The notes under the pieces are model-generated. The model was not told where the DNA came from, ran no database searches, and worked only from the letters and a program-made list of their open reading frames with translations. A stretch of 64,000 nucleotides of DNA from Streptomyces albus subsp. albus (GTDB lineage: Bacteria > Actinomycetota > Actinomycetes > Streptomycetales > Streptomycetaceae), in NCBI RefSeq assembly GCF_000725885.1, contig NZ_JODR01000023.1, positions 1-64,000 on the forward strand, in the 5' to 3' direction. Of the stretch, positions 49,640 to 59,000 are shown in pieces (the stretch's first letter is position 1; each line of letters opens with the position of its first letter). The position numbers and the translations under genes are program-made.

Positions 49640-51307
49640 TCAGCGTCTTGCGGGAAAGTCGTCGCCCTTGATGACCAGGCGTTCCCTCACGTCACGAGGG
49701 ATCTTCAACCGCAGTTGCACGGACGGAGCGCGCACCCCCTGGACCTTCTTGCGGGTCACCTCGCAGGTCACACCCACGCGGCGCAGGTCCTCGGCCATGG
49801 CCTCCATGCCGCCCGCTTCCCACATCTGACGGAAGGTCCTGCCGTTGTGCACCAGGATCCAACGGTCCTGGGTGGTCTCGGGGTCGATGGCGTTCAACTT
49901 TCCCGTGAGCTCTTCGAGCGTCTTCTCCGCTCGCTCCCGAGTGAACCGGGTCTTCGTGAAACGGCCTCCCGGCGCGAGCTCCGTCATGTAGTGGGAGATG
50001 GCTTCTTCGAGCCGCTCGACTTCGGCACGAGCCTCGGCGCCTGGCGCGTACTCCCGGACTTGGACGGGAAAGTCACCGAGAAGGCGGAGCACATCGTCCA
50101 CGAGGATGTCGTAGACGTTCTGCGGGCCGGGTGCTCCGAGGCCGCCGCCTTTGCACTTACCGCACCGCAGATAGCTGTAGGTCCTGCCGTTTCTCCGGTT
50201 CCTCTGCACGGTCATGTTGGTCGAGCAGTCGGCGCAGATCAGTACGCCGAGGAACCGCGTCGCTCCACCCGCTTGTCGTGTGGGCTGTTCTTTGGCCCTG
50301 CGGTCCAGTGCGGCCTGCAGGGTGTGGAACTCCTCGTGGGTGAAGAGCGGGGGGCCGACCCGTATCGGCTTGCCGCCGTCGCCGAGGACGAGCTGGCTCC
50401 GTCGCTTCCCGCCCTGCTTGTTCTCCGCTACGCGGTAGCCCATGAGCGCGGGGTTACGGAGGCGGCGGAGAAGAGTCGACGTGGTGAGACCTGCCGACAT
50501 GAGTCCGGAGCGGACGAGACAGCGGGCCATACGTCGGGCGGACACACCTCTGAGCGCCATACGCCGGGCCCAGTGCAGTGCCCTGTGGGCGCACGGCTCG
50601 ATGGCGAGTGCCGGTTTCCCGTCCACTTTCGTGGTGACGTACCCGTAGGCCGGCTTGCCGACGAGCCATGAGTCCTGGGTACGCGCGTAGTCCCACAGCG
50701 ATGTGACGCGGGTCGAGGTGTTCGCCGCCTCGATCTCGGCGATTCCGCCGATGAGCGTGACCATGCTCCGACCCAGAGTCGTACTGAGGTCGATCGCGTC
50801 GTGCTTCGACACGAGGTTCTTCCCGTACCGCTCACACCACTCGATCATCGCGGAGAGATCCGTCACCCGGCGGATGAAGCGGTCGAGCTTCCAGAAGAGC
50901 AGCGCGTCGAACTCCGGAACCCGATTGTTGATCCACTCGCCGAGCTCCCTCCGTCTCCACGGGGGAACCTTCGTCGCCGACACGTTGAGGTCGGAGGCGA
51001 CGCCGACGACGCGATACCCCTTCTGCCTGGCCAGGAGACGCAGGTCGAGTTCCTGTCGCACAGGGGACGTCGTGTCCGCGGTCAACACGGACAGGCGGAC
51101 GGAGAGGAGTGCACGCGGTGCGTTCTCGGGCAGGAGAGCCTCCGCCCGTTTCAGATTTTCCAATTGGGCCAGGGCTGAGGTCGTCCACTCGGGTCCGCCG
51201 TCGTACGTCTTCACGGCTGCGGAGAGTACAGAGCAGAGGCGGGGGTCGCTTTGTTGTCTCCTGCACGGAAAGACATATTGAGTCTCAGCTTGACTGTGGT
51301 GAACCAC
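49640..51307 (-). CDS. int: Large serine recombinase (integrase)
   Basis: This protein of up to 555 aa has three parts. The resolvase catalytic domain has the nucleophile S73 in RLSVLTADTTSPVRQ and Arg residues in FWKLDRFIRR. A recombinase domain follows (about 205-345). A zinc ribbon has C358, C361, C382 and C385, with a coiled-coil tail. Numbering is from the GTG at 51307; GTG 51214 (VKTYDGGPEW) is also possible. It is the only complete gene of the element and should catalyse attP x attB recombination. At about 555 aa it is on the short side for large serine integrases, but all motifs are intact. Confidence 0.9.
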   Translation of the reverse strand: MVHHSQAETQYVFPCRRQQSDPRLCSVLSAAVKTYDGGPEWTTSALAQLENLKRAEALLPENAPRALLSVRLSVLTADTTSPVRQELDLRLLARQKGYRVVGVASDLNVSATKVPPWRRRELGEWINNRVPEFDALLFWKLDRFIRRVTDLSAMIEWCERYGKNLVSKHDAIDLSTTLGRSMVTLIGGIAEIEAANTSTRVTSLWDYARTQDSWLVGKPAYGYVTTKVDGKPALAIEPCAHRALHWARRMALRGVSARRMARCLVRSGLMSAGLTTSTLLRRLRNPALMGYRVAENKQGGKRRSQLVLGDGGKPIRVGPPLFTHEEFHTLQAALDRRAKEQPTRQAGGATRFLGVLICADCSTNMTVQRNRRNGRTYSYLRCGKCKGGGLGAPGPQNVYDILVDDVLRLLGDFPVQVREYAPGAEARAEVERLEEAISHYMTELAPGGRFTKTRFTRERAEKTLEELTGKLNAIDPETTQDRWILVHNGRTFRQMWEAGGMEAMAEDLRRVGVTCEVTRKKVQGVRAPSVQLRLKIPRDVRERLVIKGDDFPARR

Positions 51308-51398
51308 TCGGTCAGTTGAACGCCTGGTCGCATGTTCGGATATGCCGCGTCCGTCTGTCGGTCAGAAGTCCTGCGGCGCGGCGTTTGGAGAGCACGCT

Positions 51399-51930
51399 AT
51401 GGAATTTCTGTACCTGTCCGATGCCAAGCTCGAAGAATTCCTCTTCGCGAAGGGGAAAGGGCTCACCCGTCGGGCTGTGGAGACGGAAGTGTCGGCGCTC
51501 GGCGCCGGGAATGCGGGTGGCCCCGGGTGAACCGCTGACGGCGGAAGAGGCGCTTGGGCGTCGTCTGCAGCGTGTGTGGGACTGCGTCAGCGCCAAGTGT
51601 GGGGCTCACACGAACGTTCCGGGCTCCTGCCAGTCGCTTGCCGCCTATGACTGGCTTGAATTCGCGGGTTTCTTCCGGCATTGGTCCAGGGTCCGAGACG
51701 GAGGAAATTTCGAACGACGTTCGGGTTGTCGTCTACGCGAATGGGGTCCGGGTCGGACTGACTGGACGATGTGGCCGCCTCATTGTGGCGACTCCTTTTA
51801 CGTGGAGGCCGTGCCGCGTCCCCGGCGCGGAGCCATTCGGACAGTCGGCCTCAGCCGGCGTGCGGCGGGGATGGCGGCGAAGGTTTCTGCATCGCGGAAC
51901 ATGACGGACGGCTGTGCAGCTGTCATCCGT
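51399..51930 (+). pseudogene. Frame-disrupted cargo gene of the element
   Basis: An ATG at 51399 with GGAGAG 7 nt upstream opens MEFLYLSDAKLEEFLFAKGK and is stopped by TGA near 51528. The adjacent frame continues plausibly (EPLTAEEALGRRLQRVWDCV, then SLAAYDWLEFAGFFRH). A third frame then reads VRVVVYANGVRVGLTGRCGR from about 51720. Joining the three needs two frameshifts. I cannot name the family; the start vaguely recalls small Streptomyces DUF proteins that begin with FLYLSD. It looks like decayed cargo between the integrase and the right att site. Confidence 0.45.
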
Positions 51931-51939
51931 GCCGCTGGG

Positions 51940-52014
51940 CCTCAGATGGACACGACCATCCAGATCGGTCCGACCGGCAAGAAGCTGTTGCCGTTGTCCG
52001 TCGTCAACAAGTGA
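51940..52014 (+). pseudogene. Right attachment site and stranded original 3' end of the radical SAM gene
   Basis: These bases encode PQMDTTIQIGPTGKKLLPLS followed by VVNK and a stop. They repeat the last codons of the gene at 47447-49372 with partly different codons. The first 48 bp (51940-51987) form the right att repeat. The native terminator follows at once. This is the piece of the host gene cut off by integration; it has no start of its own. Confidence 0.85.
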
Positions 52015-52019
52015 GACCG

Positions 52020-52054
52020 GCGGGGGCCGTGGTGTGCGGCACCACGGCCCCCGC
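52020..52054. terminator. Native terminator of the radical SAM gene
   Basis: A 15-bp perfect stem with a 5-nt loop begins 6 nt after the stranded stop codon. It lies between this 3' end and a convergent secreted-protein gene. Confidence 0.75.
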
Positions 52055-52071
52055 TACCGCTCGGACCCGGT

Positions 52072-52407
52072 TCAGCCCTCGTTCTGGTCCTGCTCCGAGC
52101 CCTCGATCTCGAACGGCGCCTTCGCACCCTTGCCCTTCGCGACGTTCTTGATGTCGCCCGTGCGGATCGCCTCGTTCTGGGCCGCCACGCCGACCTTCTT
52201 GGAGTTCTGGACCCAGTTGGACGCCAGGTTGCCGGGGCCGAACTCGTTGGCGAACTGGGCGTCGCCGCGGCCGACGTAGACGTTGATGACGTCCTCCGGC
52301 GCGGTGTTGCCCTTGCCGTGACCGGCGGCCGAGGCGGCGGGGGCGACGGAGACGGCGACACCGGCCGCGATCAGGACGGTGGCGGCGTTGCGGACGAGCT
52401 TCCTCAT
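52072..52407 (-). CDS. Small secreted protein of unknown function
   Basis: This 111-aa protein has a clear signal peptide (MRKLVRNAATVLIAAGVAVS, cleavage after ASA). The mature part of about 83 residues is hydrophilic, without Cys, and ends in an acidic tail (EGSEQDQNEG). No family is recognised. The ATG at 52407 has a GAGGAA site. It faces away from the VOC gene and may be expressed during growth or development like other small secreted Streptomyces proteins. Confidence 0.75.
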   Translation of the reverse strand: MRKLVRNAATVLIAAGVAVSVAPAASAAGHGKGNTAPEDVINVYVGRGDAQFANEFGPGNLASNWVQNSKKVGVAAQNEAIRTGDIKNVAKGKGAKAPFEIEGSEQDQNEG

Positions 52408-52743
52408 GTGTTCCTCAACTCTTCTCGTGACAAGGAACGTGGCCTCCCGGACGGGAAGCGTGATGATCCTTTCCGCCTATGGCCCGACGGTCCGACTATC
52501 AGCGTGTGTGATCACCTGTTCCGGGCGCAGAACATGGGCCGAACGGCCGTCGGATGCGCCCCACTTGTCGCAACCTCCCGGCGGTGCCGGGCCGGCGGGC
52601 GCCGGAAGGGCGTGGTGGCGCCGAGTGGCGGGACCGTCCGGGGGCGGGGAGCCTGGGAGGGGAGTGTGGCGCGGCCGGACGGCCGGCCCGGTGGCCCGTC
52701 CGTCGGGCCCTCGCGCCGCCCGTCCCGCCGTCGAGGAGGCACG
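52408..52743. other. 336-bp divergent intergenic region
   Basis: The region separates the secreted-protein gene and the VOC gene and must contain both promoters. I see no gene, no strong palindrome and no obvious -10/-35 pair. A CGAGGAGG ribosome site for the VOC gene is at 52732-52739. Confidence 0.4.
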
Positions 52744-53538
52744 ATGCCCGAGGTCGTCTCCGGCTACCGGCCCGGTACGCCCTGCTGGACCGATCTGGCC
52801 GCCCCGGACCAGCAGGCGGCGCTGGATTTCTACAGCCGCGTGTTCGGCTGGTCCGGCCGGATCGGCCCTCCGGAGCGGGGCGGCTACAGCATCTGTGAGG
52901 CCGGCGGGCTGCCGGTTGCCGGGATCAGTGCGGCGGAGCCGCCGGGGGAGGGGCCGCCACCGCCGACTGTGTGGACCACGTATCTGTCGGTGGCCGATGC
53001 GGACGCCACGGTGCGGGCGGTGGTCACCGCGGGCGGGCAGACGGTGATGCCGGTGACGGACGTGATGAACCTCGGCAGGACGGCTGTGCTGGCCGACCCC
53101 ACGGGTGGAGTGTTCGGCATCTGGCAGCCGCGTGACTTCGCGGGTGCGGGTCTCGTCAACGAGCACGGTGCCATGATCTGGAACGAGCTCAACACCACCG
53201 ACCGGCCCGCGGCCTCCGCCTTCTACCGGGCCGCGCTCGGCATCGACAGCGCGCCCATGGAGGACGGCGGCGAGACCTACTTCTCGTTGCTGGCCGACGG
53301 CCGGGAGGTCGGCGGTATGCAGGCCATGCCGGAGGGCGTCCCCGCCGGTACCCCTTCCCACTGGCTGGTGTACTTCGCCGTCGACGACGCCGACCGGACG
53401 GCGGCGACGGCGACCGCGGCCGGGGGCTCGGTGCTCAAGGCGCCCTTCGACATGGTGGCGGGACGGATGGCCGTGCTGGCCGATTCGCAGGGGGCGCCCT
53501 TCGCGGTCCTCACGCCCCGTCCGCTGAACGAGGGCTGA
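52744..53538 (+). CDS. VOC-superfamily protein with two glyoxalase-like domains
   Basis: This 264-aa protein has two tandem glyoxalase/bleomycin-resistance folds (about 8-125 and 138-260). Each begins with the aromatic pattern typical of Streptomyces VOC proteins: CWTDLAAPDQQAALDFYSRV and WNELNTTDRPAASAFYRAAL. Members may be hydroxylases, dioxygenases or binding proteins for small molecules, and the ligand is unknown. The ATG at 52744 follows GAGGAGG. It lies alone between the element's downstream flank and the repeat protein. Confidence 0.88.
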   Translation: MPEVVSGYRPGTPCWTDLAAPDQQAALDFYSRVFGWSGRIGPPERGGYSICEAGGLPVAGISAAEPPGEGPPPPTVWTTYLSVADADATVRAVVTAGGQTVMPVTDVMNLGRTAVLADPTGGVFGIWQPRDFAGAGLVNEHGAMIWNELNTTDRPAASAFYRAALGIDSAPMEDGGETYFSLLADGREVGGMQAMPEGVPAGTPSHWLVYFAVDDADRTAATATAAGGSVLKAPFDMVAGRMAVLADSQGAPFAVLTPRPLNEG

Positions 53539-53705
53539 GGGCGGGGCCGCCTCTCTCCGGGCCGGCCTGCGCTGTTACCGGATCGCCACAGCCTCTTGCG
53601 AACCGGTGTGCGGACGGTCGCGTCCCCCACGGCGTGACCGGATACCAGCCACGCCACGCCTCCGCCCCGAGCCCGCGCGGGCACGAGCCCGAGGGCTGTC
53701 TGACG

Positions 53706-54779
53706 GTGGCCGTACGGCTGCCGGTGCGTGTGGTGATGTTCGTCCTGGTGCTGCCGGTGCGGCTGGTGTGGGACGGGCTGGTGGCCGCGGGGCGGGCCTT
53801 CCGCCGCGGCGTCCTGGGCCCGGTGGGCCGCGCCCTGTCCTGGCTGGGCCGGGTGCTCCTCGTCACACCGGCACGGTGGACCTGGCACCGTCTCGTCGTT
53901 CCTCTGGGCCGCGGTCTGGCCGTGGTGTTCCGCTGGACGGTGACGGCCCTGTTCGTGTGGCCCTGGGCCGCCCTGTGGCGGTACGTCCTGCTGCCGGTGG
54001 GACGGGGCGCCGGGTGGCTGGGGCGGGGGCTGGCCGCCGCCGGTGCCTTCCTCGGCCGGGTGCTGGTCGTCGTCCCCGTCACCTGGGTGCACACCCGTCT
54101 TCTGGTGCCGCTCGCCCGGGCTGTCGGCCGCGGCTGCGGGCTGCTGGGGCGGTACCTGTTCGTCCTGCCCGCCGTGCTGCTGTGGCGTCATGTGCTCGCC
54201 CCCGCCGGGCGGGGCACCGGTCTGGCCCTCGCCTGGCTGTGGCGGTGGCTGGTGGCCGCCCCCGCCGCCGCCCTGCACCGGTATGTGCTCGTCCCGCTGG
54301 GGCGCGCGGTGGTGGCCGCCGTCCGCGGAACGGGTGCCGTCCTGCTCCTGCTGGGGCGGTACCTGCTCGTCGTGCCGCTCGTCGCGCTGTACCGGTGGGT
54401 CCTGGCCCCGGCGGGGCGCGGCCTGGCCCTCGTCGTACGGGAGATCGCCGCGGCTGCCGCGGTGGCCTGGCGGGTGACCGGCCGGGTGACCGCCTTTCTC
54501 CTGCGGGGTGCCGGGCGGGTGCTGTACGTGCTGCTGGTGGCGCCGCTCATCGGCCTGTGGCGTCACGTGCTCGCCCCCTTCGGCCGGGTGCTGCGCGGCT
54601 GGGTGTGGCAGCCGGTGGCCGCCGCCTGCCGTGCGGCGGGGCGCGCCTTGCGGTCCGCCGGATATTCGGTGCGCTCGGCCCTGCGGGCGGCGCGGGCATC
54701 GGTCCGGTCGGCGCGGGCGGAGATACGGCGCGCCCTGTTCGGGGTGCCCCGCTCCCGGGAGCGGGAGCCGCTGCCGTAG
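53706..54779 (+). CDS. Membrane protein made of about seven tandem hydrophobic repeats
   Basis: This 357-aa protein contains a repeated core like WRYVLLPVGRG (also WHRLVVPLGRG, WRHVLAPAGRG, YRWVLAPAGRG). The cores mostly recur every 31 or 38 residues, separated by hydrophobic stretches. The C-terminus is basic and helical (AARASVRSARAEIRRALF). It is an integral or surface-lying membrane protein of unknown function. Start is uncertain: GTG 53706 gives MAVRLPVRVVMFVLVLPVRL after a GAGGG site, and GTG 53634 would add 24 residues without a ribosome site. Confidence 0.65.
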   Translation: MAVRLPVRVVMFVLVLPVRLVWDGLVAAGRAFRRGVLGPVGRALSWLGRVLLVTPARWTWHRLVVPLGRGLAVVFRWTVTALFVWPWAALWRYVLLPVGRGAGWLGRGLAAAGAFLGRVLVVVPVTWVHTRLLVPLARAVGRGCGLLGRYLFVLPAVLLWRHVLAPAGRGTGLALAWLWRWLVAAPAAALHRYVLVPLGRAVVAAVRGTGAVLLLLGRYLLVVPLVALYRWVLAPAGRGLALVVREIAAAAAVAWRVTGRVTAFLLRGAGRVLYVLLVAPLIGLWRHVLAPFGRVLRGWVWQPVAAACRAAGRALRSAGYSVRSALRAARASVRSARAEIRRALFGVPRSREREPLP

Positions 54780-54994
54780 AGCAGCCGCGTACCCTGGACA
54801 GAAGGATCATCCGCACAAACGCACAACGCGTCCGTCGGGCGGCGCCCGGTGGCCGCTGTCGCGTAACGGCCGCGGGCACCGCGCTCCGCCGCGCGGGCGC
54901 CGGCCCGGCCGGTGCGGACTTCCGCCGACCTATCCGTCCTGTCCGACAGGGGCGGCCCGCTCCGCGTGCCGCCCAGGCACATAGGAGAGAACCA

Positions 54995-55846
54995 CTGGGC
55001 AAGCGACAGCCCGAAGGCCCGCCGCCCGCGCCCGCGGTGCAGCGCATCCGCCTGCGGTACACCAAGCGGGGCCGCCTTCGGTTCACCAGCCACCGCGACT
55101 TCCAGCGCGCCTTCGAGCGGGCGCTGCGCCGGGCCGAGGTCCCCATGGCCTACTCCGCCGGCTTCACCCCGCATCCGAAGGTCAGCTACGCCAACGCCGC
55201 TCCCACCGGCACCGGCAGCGAGGCCGAGTACCTGGAGATCGCCCTCGTCCAGCGGCGTGACCCCGAGGAGCTGCGCGCCCAGCTCAACGCCTGTATGCCG
55301 GACGGCCTCGACATCGTCGACGCCGTGGAGGCACACGGCTCCGACTTCACCGACCGGCTGCAGGCCTCCGAGTGGGAGCTGCGGCTCGACGGGGTCGGTG
55401 TCGACGAGGCGCGGGAGGCGGTCGCCGCGTTCCTCGCGGCCGGGACCGTCGAGGTGGAGCGGCAGACGAAGAAGGGCTTGCGCACTTTCGACGCCCGCGC
55501 CGCCGTCCTGGCGCTCTCCGCGGCCGGTCCGGGTCCCGCGCAGGGTGACGAGGCGAACACCTCTCCCGTCACCGATAGGCCGGGCGAGGGGGCCTGTGCG
55601 ATACTGCGCCTGGTAGTACGGCACGTAACACCTGCTGTACGACCCGACGACGTCCTGTCCGGTCTCCGCGCTGCGGCCGGCCTGGCGCCGCCGGTCCCCG
55701 CAGCGGTGACCAGGCTGGCGCAGGGGCCGCTCGATGAGGAGACCGGCACGGTGACCGACCCGTTCGCACCCGACCGTGACGCGGTCCCGGAGCCCACCGG
55801 CTCCGGGGTTCCCAGCGCCGCGACGGTGCCGGGCGGCGCCGCGTAG
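54995..55846 (+). CDS. TIGR03936/DUF2344 radical SAM-associated protein, probable CTG start
   Basis: This 283-aa protein starts GKRQPEGPPPAPAVQRIRLR after the initiator and has the DUF2344 signature RLRFTSHRDFQRAFERALRR and GFTPHPKVSYANA. It is the regular partner of the TIGR03960 radical SAM protein, here about 5.6 kb upstream. AGGAGA at 54983-54988 is ideally spaced for CTG at 54995, and no ATG, GTG or TTG is near. The next in-frame start, GTG 55037, lacks a ribosome site and would cut the conserved N-terminus. The C-terminal third is variable and Pro-rich. Confidence 0.82.
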   Translation: MGKRQPEGPPPAPAVQRIRLRYTKRGRLRFTSHRDFQRAFERALRRAEVPMAYSAGFTPHPKVSYANAAPTGTGSEAEYLEIALVQRRDPEELRAQLNACMPDGLDIVDAVEAHGSDFTDRLQASEWELRLDGVGVDEAREAVAAFLAAGTVEVERQTKKGLRTFDARAAVLALSAAGPGPAQGDEANTSPVTDRPGEGACAILRLVVRHVTPAVRPDDVLSGLRAAAGLAPPVPAAVTRLAQGPLDEETGTVTDPFAPDRDAVPEPTGSGVPSAATVPGGAA

Positions 55847-56091
55847 GACGGCCGTCGAAGCCGCGCGCCGCCGCCGACGCACGCCAGGGAGCCACCCGGG
55901 CCGCTGTGCGGAAGGCGAGCGCACCGACCAGCAGACTTTCGCCGAAGCCAGGCCCCGAGGGCCGGAACCGGCGAGTGAGACAACAGCTCCCGTGCGGCGC
56001 CCGCGCCCCCGGAGAGCGCCCCGCCCCCCGGGCGGGCCGCCCCGGACAGAACGAGCACGGCGCCCGGGAGCGTGACGGGAGAACCGCCCGC

Positions 56092-59000
56092 ATGCTCGAA
56101 CCAACTGAATCCAACGAGGCAGAGACCGCCATCGGCGGGACGGCCCACCCCGGCGGCTCGGCCGTCGAGTCCGGCACCGTCGCCGGCGGCGGCGACGCCT
56201 CGGCACCGCAGCCGGCCGGAGATGCGCCGGGCACCCCCAGCGACACCCTGCCGCCGCGCCGTCGGCGCCGCGCCGCCAGCCGTCCCGCGGGCCCGCCCGC
56301 CGCGGCCGGGGCCACCGCGGAGGAGACGGCGACCGTGCGCGACAGTGCGGCCGGCGCCCCGCAGCCCGAGCCGGCCGGCCAGGACGAGGCCCCGGGCCGG
56401 GCCACCGAGGCCGCCGCCGACATCGCCCCGGCGCCTGCCGCCCGTACCCGCCGCCGGGCCACCCGTAAGGCGACGGCTCCGGCCGGTTCGCCCCCGCCCG
56501 CGGAGCCGGACAGCGGTCCGGTGAGCGCGGAGCAGACGGTGCCGGCCACCCCGGCGCCCGACGCCGGTGAGCCCGCCGCCACCACTCCTTCCGGCGATGC
56601 GGCTGCGGAGGAGCCCAAGCCCCGTACCCGCCGCCGGGCCACCCGTAAGGCGACGGCCCCGGCCGGTTCGCCCGCGCCGGCCGAGCCCGCCGAGGAGAGC
56701 TCCGGCAGCGAGGGCGAGGCCGGTGAGGCCGGGACGGCGAAGACCCGCACCCGTCGTAAGGCGGCGCCGGCCGCCCCGGCAGCGGAGGCGGCCACCTCCG
56801 AGGAGGGGGCGGCCACCGAGGAGCAGCCCGCGCCGCGTGCCCGTACCCGCCGCCGGGCCACCCGCGACACCTCCGCGCCCGCCGCGGAGCCGGCGCAGGA
56901 CGCGGAGCAGCCCGCCGCCGAGGCTGAGGCCGAGGAGTCCAAGCCCCGTACCCGGCGCCGCGCCACCTCCCGCAAGAGCGCCGAGGCCGCGCAGGAGACG
57001 CCGTCGCAGCCGGCGGAGGGCCAGGGCGCCGAGCAGTCCGCGCCGGCCGAGGCAGCCGCCGAGGCCCCGTCCGGTGGCCGTACCCGGCGCCGGGCCACCC
57101 GTGCCGCCTCCGCGCCGGCTGCCGAGGCCGAGGGTGCCGGTGAGGCGGCTGCATCCGCCACGGCGGAGGAGAGCGAGGCGCCCGCCAGTGAGGCGCCCGC
57201 CCGTACCCGGCGGCGCGCGACCCGCAAGGGCGCCGAGGACAAGAGCGCCGGCAAGCCCGGCAAGAGCACTGACGAGGCCGCCGGCACGGCTGCCGTCGCC
57301 GCGTCCGGCGAGCAGCCGGAGGAGCAGCAGGGCTCGACCGGCAAGGCCGCCAAGGGCAGCAAGGCCGCCAAGGCCGGGAAGCCGGGCAAGGCCGCCGAGT
57401 CCGACCAGGCGGCGGGCGAGACCGGGGCCGCCGAAGCGGAGGCCGCGCGGGAAGAGGCCGCCGGCCAGGAGCAGGCCCCCGCAGGCCAGCGGCGCCGGGG
57501 CGGCCGTCCGCGTGTGGCCAAGGGCTTCGAGGCGCCGCCCGCGCCGGCCAAGCCCGCCGCGGGCGCTGCGGAGCCCGAGGAGGAGACGCCCGGCGGTCGC
57601 CGCAAGCGGCCGATGCCGCCCATGGCGGTCTTCCAGGCACCTGTCTTCGCCGAGCCCGCCTTCCAGACCCCGCAAAGCGCCGCCGCTGCGGCCGAGGCCG
57701 AACGCCGTGCCGAGGCCGAGGCGGACGAGGCGGAGGAGACCGAGGCCGAGGAGACGACCGGTTCCGAGGGCGCCGAGGAGGAGACGGGCGGCACCTCGCG
57801 CCGTCGCCGTCGCCGCCGCGCCGAACCGGCGGAGCAGGCCCCCGCCCGGGACGAGCGGGAGGACGAGACCGCCCAGGAGACCGGCACGGACGAGGGCGCC
57901 GACACCGAGGGTGCCGAGACCGAGGGCGAGGAGGCCCACGCGGGCGACCGTCCGGCGCGGCGTCGCCGCCGGGGCGGCCGTCGCCGTCGCCGCGGGGAGC
58001 TCGCGGAGCAGGCCGAGCAGGAGGAGCAGACCGGCGCCGAGGAGCGGGAGTCCCGTTCCGAGGAGGCCGACGAGCAGGCCGGGGGCGAGGAGCCGGAGGC
58101 CGCCGGTGCGGGCGGCGACGAGGGGGAGACCGGCGCGGCCGGTGCGCCCTCGACCAGCAGCTCGCGGCGTCGCCGTCGGCGCCGTCGCCGCTCGGGTGAC
58201 GCGGAGGCGGCCACCACCAGCGAGACGGTCACCTCGGACGACCCGGAGCGCACCGTCGTCAAGGTCCGTGAGCCGCGCAAGAAGAAGGACGAGCCCACCG
58301 ACGAGGTGCAGGCCATCAAGGGCTCGACGCGGCTGGAGGCCAAGAAGCAGCGCCGCCGCGAGGGCCGTGAGCAGGGCCGGCGGCGGGTGCCGATCATCAC
58401 CGAGGCGGAGTTCCTCGCCCGCCGCGAGGCCGTCAAGCGCGAGATGATCGTCCGGCAGAGCGGTGAGCGTACGCAGATCGCCGTGCTGGAGGACGACGTG
58501 CTGGTGGAGCACTTCGTCAACAAGGAGCAGTCCACCTCGTACGTCGGCAATGTGTACCTGGGCAAGGTGCAGAACGTCCTGCCGTCGATGGAGGCCGCGT
58601 TCGTCGACATCGGCAAGGGCCGCAACGCCGTGCTGTACGCGGGCGAGGTCAACTTCGAGGCGCTGGGCATGGCGGGCGGCCCGCGCCGGATCGAGACGGC
58701 GCTCAAGTCCGGCCAGCCGGTGCTGGTGCAGGTGACCAAGGACCCGATCGGCCACAAGGGCGCCCGGCTGACCAGCCAGGTCTCGCTGCCGGGCCGCTAC
58801 CTGGTCTATGTGCCCGAGGGCTCCATGACGGGCATCAGCCGCAAGCTGCCGGACACCGAGCGCTCGCGGCTCAAGCAGATCCTCAAGCGGGTCGTCCCCG
58901 AGGACGCGGGCGTGATCGTGCGCACCGCGGCCGAGGGCGCCAGCGAGGACGAGCTGCGCCGGGACGTGGAGCGGCTGCAGGCGCAGTGGGAGGACATCCA

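Noticed and set aside
53277..54566. Gln/Pro-rich frame antisense to the tandem-repeat membrane protein
   Set aside because: The translation looks like a compositional shadow, while the plus strand gives regular hydrophobic repeats. The plus-strand call is itself only moderately certain.
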